Below, piece by piece: positions 8,592-16,677 of a stretch of 64,000 bases of DNA; positions within the stretch are counted from its first letter, which is position 1; the number at the start of each line of letters is the position of its first letter. The position numbers and the translations under genes were made by a program. Origin of the DNA: DAHUZL01 sp035533215 (lineage in GTDB: Bacteria; Chloroflexota; Dormibacteria; Aeolococcales; Bog-877). A model generated the notes under the pieces. The model ran no database searches. It saw only the letters and a list, made by a program, of their open reading frames with translations, and was not told where the DNA came from. The stretch lies in contig DATLUG010000028.1 in assembly GCA_035533215.1 (NCBI GenBank), positions 93,394-157,393 on the forward strand. The letters are read 5' to 3'.

Positions 8592-9392
8592 GTGACCACC
8601 CAGCCGGTGGGTGAGGCGCTCGCGCCGGGGCCGTTCGGCGCCGCGTCCGACCCGGCCGACGACGCCCCCCGCCTCACCCTGGTCGAGCACCTCGAGGACC
8701 TGCGCCGGGTGGTGATCGTCTGCCTGGTCGCCTGGGCGGCGGCGAGCGCGCTGGCGTTCGTGTTCAACCACGCCATCATCGCCGTCTTGGAGCGGCCGCT
8801 CCACCTCGCGCTCGTCCATCGCCAGCGCGCGCCCTTCGGCACCACGGTGGTCGTCACCAGCCCCATCGAGGGGCTCTCCATCCCCTTCAAGGTCGCCGCC
8901 GCCGCCGGCCTGATCGCATCCCTGCCGGTGGTCGTCTGGCAGCTCTGGACGTTCGTCGCCCCCGGGCTGCGCCCCAGCGAGCGCCGCCTGGCCGGCCCCT
9001 TCATCGCCGCCAGCCTGCTCTGCTTCGCCCTCGGCGCCGCCTTCGCCTACTTCGTCATGCCCGTGGGGCTCAGCTTCCTCGCCACCTTCCTCGGCACCAA
9101 CGCCGTCTACCTGCCCGACCTCGCCAGCTATCTCAGCTTCTTCGTCCTGGTCATCGTCATCTTCGGAGTCGCCTTCGAGATGCCGGTGGTGCTGAGCCTC
9201 CTGGGCGCGCTCGGCATCGTCAGCAGCAAGCGGCTCCGACGCTGGCGGCGTCCCGCGTACTTCATCATCGTCGCCGCCGCGCTGGTGATCACCCCCGGCG
9301 CCGATCCCTTCACCCCGACCTTCCTCTCGGTGGCGCTGCTGTGCCTGTACGAGGCGAGCGTGCTGGTCGTCCGCTACCCGCTCGGTCGATGA
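8592..9392 (+). CDS. tatC: Sec-independent protein translocase TatC
   Basis: A 266-aa polytopic membrane protein, the Tat signal-peptide receptor. It shows the conserved N-terminal LVEHLEDLRRVV motif at about residues 30-41 and a first periplasmic loop containing SPIEGLSIPFKVAAAAG. The QLWTFVAPGLRPSERR motif lies at about 117-132, and later helices include FGVAFEMPVVLSLLGALG near 192-209. Six membrane spans are expected. The start is GTG; the cytoplasmic N-terminal extension of about 28 residues before LVEHLE is a little long. Its TGA overlaps the rph ATG. Confidence 0.93.
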   Translation: MTTQPVGEALAPGPFGAASDPADDAPRLTLVEHLEDLRRVVIVCLVAWAAASALAFVFNHAIIAVLERPLHLALVHRQRAPFGTTVVVTSPIEGLSIPFKVAAAAGLIASLPVVVWQLWTFVAPGLRPSERRLAGPFIAASLLCFALGAAFAYFVMPVGLSFLATFLGTNAVYLPDLASYLSFFVLVIVIFGVAFEMPVVLSLLGALGIVSSKRLRRWRRPAYFIIVAAALVITPGADPFTPTFLSVALLCLYEASVLVVRYPLGR

Positions 9393-10174
9393 GGGGGCCC
9401 AGCGCGTCGGCGCCCGGCCGCTCCCCCGACGGCGCCGACCACGAGCACCCAGAGGGCCGCGCCGACGGCCGTGCCGACGACGCGTTGCGGCCGGTCACCA
9501 TCCGGGCCGGCGTCAGCGCCAACGCGGAGGGATCGGCCTTGATCCAGGTGGGCGGCACCAGGGTGCTGTGCACCGCCAGCATCGAGGACCGGGTCCCGGC
9601 CCACCGCCGCGGCAGCGGCGGCGGCTGGGTCACCGCCGAGTACGCCATGCTGCCGCGGTCGACGGTGGAGCGCACCCCCCGGGATCGGGGCGGCTACCAG
9701 GGCGCGCGCAGTCAGGAGATCCAGCGTCTGATCGGCCGTGCGCTGCGGGCGTCGGTCGACCTCGCCGCCCTGGGCGCGCGCACCGTGATCGTCGACTGCG
9801 ACGTGCTGGAGGCCGATGGCGGGACCCGGGTGGCGGCGGTGACGGGAGGCTGGGTGGCGCTGCACGGGGCCTGCCGCCGCCTCCGCGCGGCCCGGCTGGT
9901 CCGCCGCGACCCCATCCGCAGGCAGGTCGCCGCGGTCAGCTCGGGGGTGGTGGCAGGGCGCCCCCTGCTCGACCTCGACTACCGCGAGGACGTCATCGCC
10001 ACCACCGACATGAACTGCGTCGGCACCGACGACGGCCGCCTGGTGGAGGTGCAGGGAACGGCCGAGGGCGAGCCGTTCAGTCGGACCGAGCTCGAGCGCC
10101 TCCTCACCCTGGCCCAGGCTGGCATCGTCGCCCTCGCAGGGGTCCAGCGGGAGGCCCTGGCGGAGGCCCCCTGA
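9389..10174 (+). CDS. rph: Ribonuclease PH
   Basis: A phosphate-dependent 3'-5' exoribonuclease that trims tRNA 3' tails. The 261-aa protein contains LRPVTIRAGVSANAEGSALIQVGGTRVLC, AEYAMLPRST, the RSQEIQRLIGRALRASVDL segment, VIVDCDVLEADGGTR and the DLDYREDVIATTDMN active-site region, all typical. The N-terminus has about 35 extra low-complexity residues before the LRPV core, so a later internal start is possible. ATG at 9389 is chosen because it forms an ATGA overlap with tatC. The downstream rdgB is a common partner. Confidence 0.92.
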   Translation: MRGPSASAPGRSPDGADHEHPEGRADGRADDALRPVTIRAGVSANAEGSALIQVGGTRVLCTASIEDRVPAHRRGSGGGWVTAEYAMLPRSTVERTPRDRGGYQGARSQEIQRLIGRALRASVDLAALGARTVIVDCDVLEADGGTRVAAVTGGWVALHGACRRLRAARLVRRDPIRRQVAAVSSGVVAGRPLLDLDYREDVIATTDMNCVGTDDGRLVEVQGTAEGEPFSRTELERLLTLAQAGIVALAGVQREALAEAP

Positions 10175-10896
10175 CCGGCCGGGTCCCCGCCCGCCCGGGG
10201 ACCGGGAGCCGGGTCGTGCTGGCGACCCGCAACGCCGGCAAGCTCGCTGAGTTCGGTCGCCTGCTGGCGCCCGCCGGCTGGGAGCTGGCCGGCCTCGACC
10301 AGACCGCGGGGGGGGCGTCGGTGACCTGGGAGGAGGACGGACCCGACTATCCCAGCAACGCCGCGATCAAGGCCCGCGCGGTGGCGGGCGCGCTGGGCGC
10401 CTTGGCCCTCGGCGACGACAGCGGCATCGAGGTCCCCAGCCTCGGCGGCTGGCCCGGGCTCCGCTCGGCACGGTGGCTGGGGCCCGCCGCCGACGATGCC
10501 GACCGGCTCCGCGGGCTGCTGCGGCGCCTGGCCCCGCTCGCCGCCGAGGACCGCCGGGCCGTGTTCGTGTGCGCATTGGCGCTGGCCGCGCCCGACCGGC
10601 GTGGGGGGGCGGTCCTGCTGGCCCGGGTGGAGGCGCGCGCCGAGGGCCTGGTGCTCGCCGAGCGGCGCGGCGCCGGCGGATTCGGCTACGACCCGGTCTT
10701 CGTCCCCAGCGGCGAGCGGAGGACCACCGCGGAGATGGGGGCGGCCGAGAAGGACCGCGTGAGCCACAGGGGGCGGGCGGTGGGGCTGCTGCTGGCGGCG
10801 CTCGCCGCCTCGGTCGCGCCCGTCCCGGGGGGCGACCGGAGGCGGGCCCCCGGGCCCGAGCCCGGGGACCCGCCCGCTGGTCAGGTCGGGGGGTAG
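10171..10896 (+). CDS. rdgB: Non-canonical purine NTP pyrophosphatase (RdgB/HAM1)
   Basis: Hydrolyses dITP, XTP and related NTPs to monophosphates, keeping deaminated bases out of DNA. Signature VVLATRNAGKLAEF lies near residues 15-28, with SNAAIKARAVAGALGALALGDDSGIEV and GGFGYDPVFVPSGERRTTAEM further on; SHRGRA closes the active site. I start it at CTG 10171, which overlaps the rph stop as CTGA and has GGAGG four bases upstream. The alternative GTG at 10216 starts inside the first beta strand. A Pro/Gly-rich tail extends beyond the usual end and converges with a small gene on the other strand. Confidence 0.9.
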   Translation: MTGRVPARPGTGSRVVLATRNAGKLAEFGRLLAPAGWELAGLDQTAGGASVTWEEDGPDYPSNAAIKARAVAGALGALALGDDSGIEVPSLGGWPGLRSARWLGPAADDADRLRGLLRRLAPLAAEDRRAVFVCALALAAPDRRGGAVLLARVEARAEGLVLAERRGAGGFGYDPVFVPSGERRTTAEMGAAEKDRVSHRGRAVGLLLAALAASVAPVPGGDRRRAPGPEPGDPPAGQVGG

Positions 10897-11126
10897 GCGG
10901 CGGCGGCGGCGGCGGTGCCGCCGCCCCCTGCCGCCGGGCAGCGGTGGGTCGACGACGGGGTGGCGGAGGGGGTGGGCGTGACGGTGACCGCGGTCGCGCG
11001 GGCGAGCGGCGCCGGCTGGGTGGCCGCGGCCACGGTGGCGATCGACAGCCCGGCGCCCACTCCGACGGCGGCGAGGCCGGCCGCCAGGGCGATCGCCAGG
11101 GGGTGGTGTCGGATTCGGTCTCTCAC
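10881..11126 (-). CDS. Small secreted or membrane-anchored protein, unknown function
   Basis: An 81-aa predicted product beginning MRDRIRHHPLAIALAAGLAAVG: a basic N-terminus followed by a hydrophobic stretch (about residues 9-35), then a Thr/Pro/Ser-rich segment and a Gly/Ala-rich end. I do not recognise a family. GTG start with AAGGAG about 9 bases upstream supports translation. Its 3' end overlaps the end of rdgB by 16 bases in convergent orientation. Confidence 0.5.
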   Translation of the reverse strand: MRDRIRHHPLAIALAAGLAAVGVGAGLSIATVAAATQPAPLARATAVTVTPTPSATPSSTHRCPAAGGGGTAAAAAAYPPT

Positions 11127-11424
11127 GTGGGCTGCTCCTTGCAGGTGGGACGGGGGAGGGATCGCCTCCCCCGCCCGATCGGAATGGTCGTGGAGTGCGG
11201 TGTGTCGAGGCCGGGCGAGCGGTGGGAGGCGGTGATCGGGCGCCCGTTCCCCCGGCGCGGTTGACGTCCATGCCCCGATGGTGACCGGGTCCCATTCCGC
11301 TGCGGTGAGGGGGCGGTGTGGCGGTTCACACCGCGCCAGCCGGGGCGGCCTCCGCTCGGACCGGGGTCCACCAGCCCTCTGCTAGGCTGGTGCCGCCGGA
11401 GCGGCCACGGTGGCCGCCATGTGG

Positions 11425-11496
11425 CGGGGCGTGGCGCAGCGGTAGCGCACCTGCTTTGGGAGCAGGGGGTCCCCGGTTCGATCCCGGGCGCCCCGA
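11425..11496 (+). tRNA. tRNA-Pro (TGG anticodon)
   Basis: A complete cloverleaf: acceptor CGGGGCG pairing with CGCCCCG, D arm with GCGC stems, anticodon stem CCTGC/GCAGG around loop TTTGGGA (anticodon TGG), five-base variable region, and T arm CCCGG-TTCGATC-CCGGG, with A as discriminator. CCA is not encoded. It begins with C, as bacterial tRNA-Pro usually does. A TAGGCT hexamer about 40 bases upstream may be its -10. Confidence 0.93.
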
Positions 11497-12362
11497 CCCG
11501 CCGCAGGCGCCGGGGGGCGTGCGGATGGCGCCGCCGAGAGCGCAAGCGCGCGGATGCCGTCTGCCCTCGGCGCCTGGCGAGCATCCCAGCGGAGACGTGC
11601 GAATCGCGAGGGCCGCCCTGGAGGCGGTGTGGAGCGTCCCTTCCTTCATGCACCCTTCGGGTTCTGTGAGCCGGCCGGTTGGTCGGTCACGTGGTCGGTG
11701 CCGCAGCCAGCCTCGGCTTCGGTGGGTGGGACGCCACCGCAGCCTCGTCCCCGCCCGACGAACGTCTCCTGAACCGCGGCGCCACCGACGCCCGGGTGCC
11801 GACCGAGCCATGCGCCCATGGACGGGCAGCAGGTCCTCGAGGAGGCGCCGGAGGATCGAGGTCGCCCCCCCCGATGGTGGAGGCCTCGGCTGCGAGGAGG
11901 AGGTGTGGCCGAGATGCGCACGACGTACGACGGGAGTCCGGGCGGGGACGGTTGCGGTCGTTGAGGGAGGCGGGGAAGCGGCTCGTGCCCGTGCCGAGGG
12001 AAACGGGGATGGAGTGGTCCCGGTGAGGGCTCCGCCAGGCGGGGTTGCGGACGGCGACCGCCCCACCTCCCTCTGGCTGGGCTGGTCGTCGAGCTCGGTA
12101 GGAGGATCAGCATGCGCGCGCCGTCGCCGACCAGCAGATCGCCCGCGCCCCCCAGGTGCCGCGGGTCGAGGACCGCGCCGTCGGTCCCAACCGCCCCGAC
12201 CGAGCGGATCGTGGTGGGGAGTCTCGTCCTCGTGCCGGGCTCATTCCAGGCCGTTTCACGCTGGGTCCGAAAATGGACGGATCGGCCGCGCCGGGCTCGA
12301 TGCCGGCGGATATCGCATGCACCGGTGAGGCCCGCTTGCCGTCCGGACGGCACGCGGGTTGG
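11497..12362. other. Non-coding or unassigned 866-bp stretch
   Basis: Between tRNA-Pro and the toxin-antitoxin pair. Open frames exist on both strands because of high GC, but none has a recognisable domain, a ribosome site with a sensible start, or a hydrophobic/charged pattern of a real protein. I see no repeats or RNA. Confidence 0.5.
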
Positions 12363-12623
12363 ATGGTTCGCCGGAAGACCACCGTGACGATCGACGAGGA
12401 GCTCCAGCGCCTGGCCAAGGTGGCGGCGGCGCGCTCGGGCCGGCGCGGGTACGAGGTCTTCGAGGAGGCGCTCCGCCAGCCCCTGTCCCTGGACGTCCTC
12501 GATCGGGTGTGGGCCCGGTCCGCTGACGATCCCATCGATGACGATGCAGCCATGACCCTGGCCCGGCGGGCCCCGGCTGAGGTTCGGGCCCGGGGGCGGG
12601 CTCGTTCGGCTTCTCACAGCTGA
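12363..12623 (+). CDS. Antitoxin-like protein of a type II TA pair (VapB-like)
   Basis: An 86-aa protein opening MVRRKTTVTIDEELQRLAKVAA, a ribbon-helix-helix style start with an alternating beta strand (KTTVTID) followed by helices. Such proteins bind the operator of their own operon and neutralise the toxin with their C-terminus. It lies three bases upstream of a PIN-domain gene, the usual order. The ATG has no strong ribosome site; upstream in-frame starts are possible but encode an unconserved-looking extension. Confidence 0.65.
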   Translation: MVRRKTTVTIDEELQRLAKVAAARSGRRGYEVFEEALRQPLSLDVLDRVWARSADDPIDDDAAMTLARRAPAEVRARGRARSASHS

Positions 12624-12626
12624 CGC

Positions 12627-13127
12627 GTGCCGACCTGTCGGCGGGTGGTGCTCGACCGCAACGTTCTGGTGTCCGCCGCGATCCGTCCCCACGGATCGTC
12701 GGCTCGATTGGTCCGCGCGGTGCGCTCCGGGCAGCTCCAGCTCGTGGTGTGCTGGTGCCCGCTCGACGCGCTCGCCGCGGTGCGGCTGGAGTCGCGCTTC
12801 CGGCGATGGCACGCGGCGCTGGCGGTGGTCGAGGACGTCGAGGTCCTCGCCACCGTCGCGGTGATGCGTGCCGACCCCGCCATGCCTGCGCCTTGGTGCG
12901 GTGACCCAGACGACGACGATCTGATCGCGCTGGCGGCGCCGGCGGGCGCGGTGCTGGTGACCGGCGACCGCGACCTACTGGTGCTCGACGGGGAGTCCCC
13001 ACCCGTCCGCTCGCCGGGTGCGCTGGTGGACACGCGCCAATCACCGCCGACCGTGGAGGGTGCCGTACCTCCGCCGCTGCGCGGAGCCTTCGTGCCCGGA
13101 CGGGGCGAGCCGCGGCGAGCACGGTGA
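12627..13127 (+). CDS. PIN-domain toxin (putative RNase, VapC/COG1569-like)
   Basis: A 166-aa protein with the PIN core: RVVLDRNVLVSAAI at about residues 6-19 (first acidic residue), and DPDDDDLIALAAPAGAVLVTGDRDLLVL near 92-120 with the acidic cluster and G-D-R-D end motif. PIN proteins are Mg-dependent endoribonucleases that cleave tRNA or mRNA. In the first motif an Arg follows Asp where TN is more usual (LDTNVLVSA). The tail beyond about residue 130 is Pro/Arg-rich and may be readthrough past the ancestral end. GTG start three bases after the antitoxin stop. Confidence 0.7.
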   Translation: MPTCRRVVLDRNVLVSAAIRPHGSSARLVRAVRSGQLQLVVCWCPLDALAAVRLESRFRRWHAALAVVEDVEVLATVAVMRADPAMPAPWCGDPDDDDLIALAAPAGAVLVTGDRDLLVLDGESPPVRSPGALVDTRQSPPTVEGAVPPPLRGAFVPGRGEPRRAR

Positions 13128-13284
13128 GGAGCCGGCTCCGGTCGCTCGGTGGAGGCGCCCAGGCCGGCGGGCGCTGGCCACGATCCAAGCCGTGGAGCCA
13201 GGATGAGCCATGCCACCCCCGTGACCCGAGGGCGGCGGCGTCGCTGCGCCGCCGCCGCCAGGGCTGCGTTTCGGTGCTCTCCCC

Positions 13285-13405
13285 TCAGGCCTTGGGCTCG
13301 GTGCGCACGGGGGCCAGCCCTCGCGGTCGACGCATGCGGAGCATCGCCAGCACGGCACCCAGCACCAGGATCGTGGCTCCCCAGGCCGTCGCGACCGCGT
13401 AGCCG
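13285..13405 (-). pseudogene. Remnant of a DHA2/EmrB-type MFS transporter (last helix only)
   Basis: About 40 codons ending in a stop at 13285 read HGYAVATAWGATILVLGAVL followed by a basic tail, resembling the last membrane span and end of 14-helix drug:H+ antiporters. Immediately beyond 13405 the match stops and DNA is instead antisense to an HlyD-like coding frame. The two fragments lie tail to head, as if a deletion or inversion joined an efflux pump to its adaptor. Confidence 0.45.
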
Positions 13406-14682
13406 TGAACGAGGAGGCGCTCCAGGCGGCCCAGCAGAACGCCGGCCAGGACGCCGCCGGCAGCGGCACCACGGCGAGCCAGGCGCAGGCCCAGCTCGGC
13501 CCGGACCAGACGGTGCTGGCGGGGGCCGAGACAGCGGTCACGACCGACCCGGCCCAGCTCACCTAGGACCAGAACACGATCGCGAACCAGGGCAACAGCA
13601 CCACCTGGGCCGAGCAGAGGGACCAGCAGGCGATCGCCGCCGACCAGCTCCAGGTGCAGAAGGCCGAGGAGGCGGTGGCCGCCGCCCAGCAGCAGGCGGC
13701 CGCCAGCGCCCAGAAGGACCAGCAGGCCCTGGCCGTGGCGCGCGGGCAGGTCTCGGCGGCCCGGACGTCGCTGGCGGTGACCCGCGCCACCCAGAGCGGC
13801 GCCGCGCTGAAGGACCGCCAGACGGTGGCCGGCGGGCGGCTGCAGGTCCACGCGGACGAGGTCCTGCTGGACGCCGCGGTGCGGTCCGGGCAGGCATCGG
13901 TCGCCGAGGCCGAGCGATCAGCGCAGGTGGCGGAGCAGTCCGCCCGACACGCGGCCGGCGCCACCATCGCGGCCGCGGAGCGCACCGCGAGGGCGGCGAT
14001 CGATGCGGCCTTAGCCACCGCCAGGGCGAACGCCGCCCCCGCCCGCCAGGCCGAGCCCGGCACGGTCGCTCAGGACGAGGCCCAGGTGATCCAGGATCAG
14101 AACACGCTGGCCGCAGCCCGGCAGATGCTCGCCGAGACCCGGCTGACGGCGCCCTTCGCCGGCACGGTCGACCAGGTGAGCGGGACGGTGGGGCAATCCG
14201 CTGGGGGCGGCGGCGGCGGCGGCAGCGGGTCCCAGAGCAGCGTCGTGACGCTGGTGAGTCACCAGCTCGCGGTCACCGCGGACGTCTCCGAGACCCAGGT
14301 GACGCGGCTGGCCCTCGGCGACACCGCGACCGCGCTGGTCAACGCCGACACCCCCGCACAGGTGCCGGCGCGGGTCGCGACGATCGCACCCACCCCCGCT
14401 GGCGGCGGGGCCTTCCCGGTCACCTTCGACCTGGCCGCGACGCCGGCGGGGGCTCGCCCCGGGCTGACGGTGTCGCTCAGCGTCGTCCTCGCTCGATCCG
14501 ACGACGTCCTCTCCGTGCCCTCGGCCGCCGTCCACGGGTCGGGTGCCCACGCCTTCGTCACCACCCTCGGGGCGAACGGGACGCGGCGGTCGGTCCGGGT
14601 CACCGTCGGCCTGGTGGGGGACCGCCCCACGGCGATCGCGGCCGGCCTCCGCGCCGGGCAGCGGGTGGTGGTCGGCGGGTGA
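13405..14682 (+). pseudogene. HlyD/EmrA-type membrane fusion protein, broken by an in-frame TAG
   Basis: From a GTG at 13405 the frame encodes an Ala/Gln-rich coiled coil, interrupted by TAG at 13564-13566, then continues in the same frame without ATG until 13654. Downstream it has a coiled-coil hairpin, the lipoyl/barrel-sandwich return TRLTAPFAGTVDQVSGTVGQ, a glycine-rich loop, and a beta-barrel domain ending LRAGQRVVVGG, as in periplasmic adaptor proteins of efflux pumps. The N-terminal membrane anchor is missing too. Unless the TAG is read through, only a 342-aa fragment without anchor could be made. No pump gene is intact nearby. Confidence 0.65.
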
Positions 14683-14905
14683 GCCGAGCCGGCCTCGAAC
14701 GCAGCCGCCGTCGCGGAGGGTCCGAGCGGTCCCGAGCGGCCCACCGGCGGCCCTCACCGCCCTCCCGGGGTCGCGGCGGGCGCGCTCGGGGGTCGTGGCG
14801 GCTCCGGCCGGCGGCGCTCTGGGTCCCCTCCATCGCGGTGCCCGGGAGCGGGCCGGGCGGACCGCGACCCTCATGGGGGCGGTCGGTGCCGGCGGCCCGC
14901 TGGCG

Positions 14906-16120
14906 TCACCACCGAGCTGGTGGGGGAGGGGGTGACGGCGGTCCGCACCGGCCTGCGCCAGGAGATCGGGTGGTGGTGGTGGCGACCGTCGAGGACCGCG
15001 GGGACGGGGCGGCCGGCTCGGCGCGGCGGAGGTCCGCCCCCGCCGCGGCTGGCCCTCGTGCGTACGACTCCAGCACGCGACTGAAGGCGAAGGGCGTCTG
15101 CCGAGCCCCCGAGCACCGGCTCCGGTCACGGGCCCCGGGGCAGCCGCCGTTGTCGCGCTGGATGGCCCAGATCGACAGGGCGCCGATGCCGCGGGCGCGG
15201 GCGAACGCCGCCACCCGGCGGGCGTCCGCCAGGGTGGTCACCTCGTGCCGGTTGGGGTTGTCGTCGATGCCCGGGAGCAGGGTGAGCCCCACCATCCGCC
15301 ACAGCCGGGCCGAAGACCGCCCCGGGTAGAGCGCCCCCAGCCGGGACTCCAGCGCCGTCGCCGCCTCCACCAGCGCCTCACCCATGTCGGTCGTCCCGTC
15401 GTAGTAGTCGAATCCCATGATGTTCACCAGGTCGATGCGGACCCCGTCGGCCCGGGCCCGGCTCAGCACGGCGAGGCCGCTGGCGGCGAGCCCCGACGGC
15501 TGCGTCGGCAGCGTGAGCTGGACCTGGAGCGGGCGGTCGCGCCGGGCCGCCCATGCCGCCACCAGCTCCAGCGCCCGGTCCCGGCGCTCGAGGCCCGCGA
15601 CATCGGTGAGCGAGCGGGACTCGATGTCGAGGTCGAGCCGGGTCGCGCCGGTGGCGGTGAGGGCGGACTCGTACGCCCGCGCGACCCGGGCCGCGCTGGG
15701 GCAGGAGTCGGCGATGTCGGTCCCCTGGCTGTCCGCGGTCCAGCCGCCGAAGGAGGGGATGACCGCGCCGCCGAGGCGTTCCAGGGCCGCCGCCTGCTGC
15801 CGGTAGCGGGACGGGGGCGCCGTGGGGCCGGTGCCGCCGTTCCAGCCCACGGTGCACGAGCCGGGCCGCGCCGTGCGCAGGAAGGCCAGGGTGAGGTAGG
15901 GGGCGCCCGCCTGCCGGCTGAGGCCGACAAGGCTCCCCGGCAGCCAGGTCTCGACGTACGGCGCGTACACCCGGGCCGGGAGCCGCCGGAGTCGGGGCGC
16001 CAGGTGGGCGCGGGCGGAGGGCACGACCGTCGTCGGGGTGACCCCGAGCAGGGCCAGAGTGACCGCCGTCCCCAGCATCGCCGCGGGGCCGGCCGCCAGG
16101 CGCCGGGCCCTCGTGTGCAT
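14906..16120 (-). CDS. Secreted GH18-like (chitinase-family) protein
   Basis: A 404-aa protein with a signal peptide (basic MHTRARRLAAGPA then hydrophobic to about residue 38). A GH18-type barrel follows: RVYAPYVETW at about 51-60, SFGGWTADSQ near 121-130, the DxxDxE-like motif RLDLDIES near 163-170, and NIMGFDYYDG near 239-248. Bacterial relatives bind or hydrolyse chitin-like polymers. The catalytic Glu in LDLDIE seems present. Cys pairs near the end and a Pro/Ser/Thr-rich tail suggest an extracellular, possibly wall-associated protein. The ATG at 16120 has GAGG upstream and fits the signal peptide. Confidence 0.75.
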   Translation of the reverse strand: MHTRARRLAAGPAAMLGTAVTLALLGVTPTTVVPSARAHLAPRLRRLPARVYAPYVETWLPGSLVGLSRQAGAPYLTLAFLRTARPGSCTVGWNGGTGPTAPPSRYRQQAAALERLGGAVIPSFGGWTADSQGTDIADSCPSAARVARAYESALTATGATRLDLDIESRSLTDVAGLERRDRALELVAAWAARRDRPLQVQLTLPTQPSGLAASGLAVLSRARADGVRIDLVNIMGFDYYDGTTDMGEALVEAATALESRLGALYPGRSSARLWRMVGLTLLPGIDDNPNRHEVTTLADARRVAAFARARGIGALSIWAIQRDNGGCPGARDRSRCSGARQTPFAFSRVLESYARGPAAAGADLRRAEPAAPSPRSSTVATTTTRSPGAGRCGPPSPPPPPARW

Positions 16121-16310
16121 CGGTGACCTCCGTCCGGGGCGCCCCGGCTCGGCTGCTCCCGGCCGGTCGGCGAGCGGGGTCGCGCCAGCCGGTGCCGATA
16201 CTCTCCCATGACGGGCTGACGTCGCGTGAACGGGGTGTCGAAATCGCACCGTGCCCGCTCGTCGTGTCGGTGAGGGGCCCTGGAGCGGGCCCGGTTGCGG
16301 GAGACGCAGG

Positions 16311-16649
16311 ATGCGATACCTCATGCTGTTCACGGTGGAGCCATCCTCGGGGGTGCCATCGGCGGCGGATCGATCGGCGCTGGACGCCAAGGTGGGAGCC
16401 TGGTGGGAGGAGCACGTCCGGGCGGGGCGGATCCTCGGCGGCGAGCGGCTGCAGCCGGCGTCGACCGCCACCACGGTGCGGCTCGACGGGCCGACCCCGC
16501 TCGTCCTGGACGGCCCCTTCGTGGAATCCAAGGAGACGATCGGCGGATACGCGCTGATCGACGTCCCCGACCTGGACGTCGCGCTGGCGAGGGCCCGGAC
16601 GTGGCCGGCCAGCCCGGTGGTGGAGCTGCGGCCGGTGGCGGAGTCCTGA
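16311..16649 (+). CDS. YCII-related (DGPF) domain protein, ECF42 partner
   Basis: A 112-aa single-domain protein: MRYLMLFTVEP start, then RILGGERLQP and the LVLDGPFVESKETIGGYALIDV segment holding the DGPF signature. Genes of this family are regularly found next to ECF42 sigma factors, as here (sigma gene starts 29 bases downstream). The enzymatic activity is not established; the fold resembles muconolactone isomerase-type ferredoxin-like enzymes. ATG is preceded by a purine-rich GGGAGACGCAGG. Confidence 0.85.
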   Translation: MRYLMLFTVEPSSGVPSAADRSALDAKVGAWWEEHVRAGRILGGERLQPASTATTVRLDGPTPLVLDGPFVESKETIGGYALIDVPDLDVALARARTWPASPVVELRPVAES

Positions 16650-16677
16650 TGACCCGGGGCCGGCACGCCCGGCGGCG

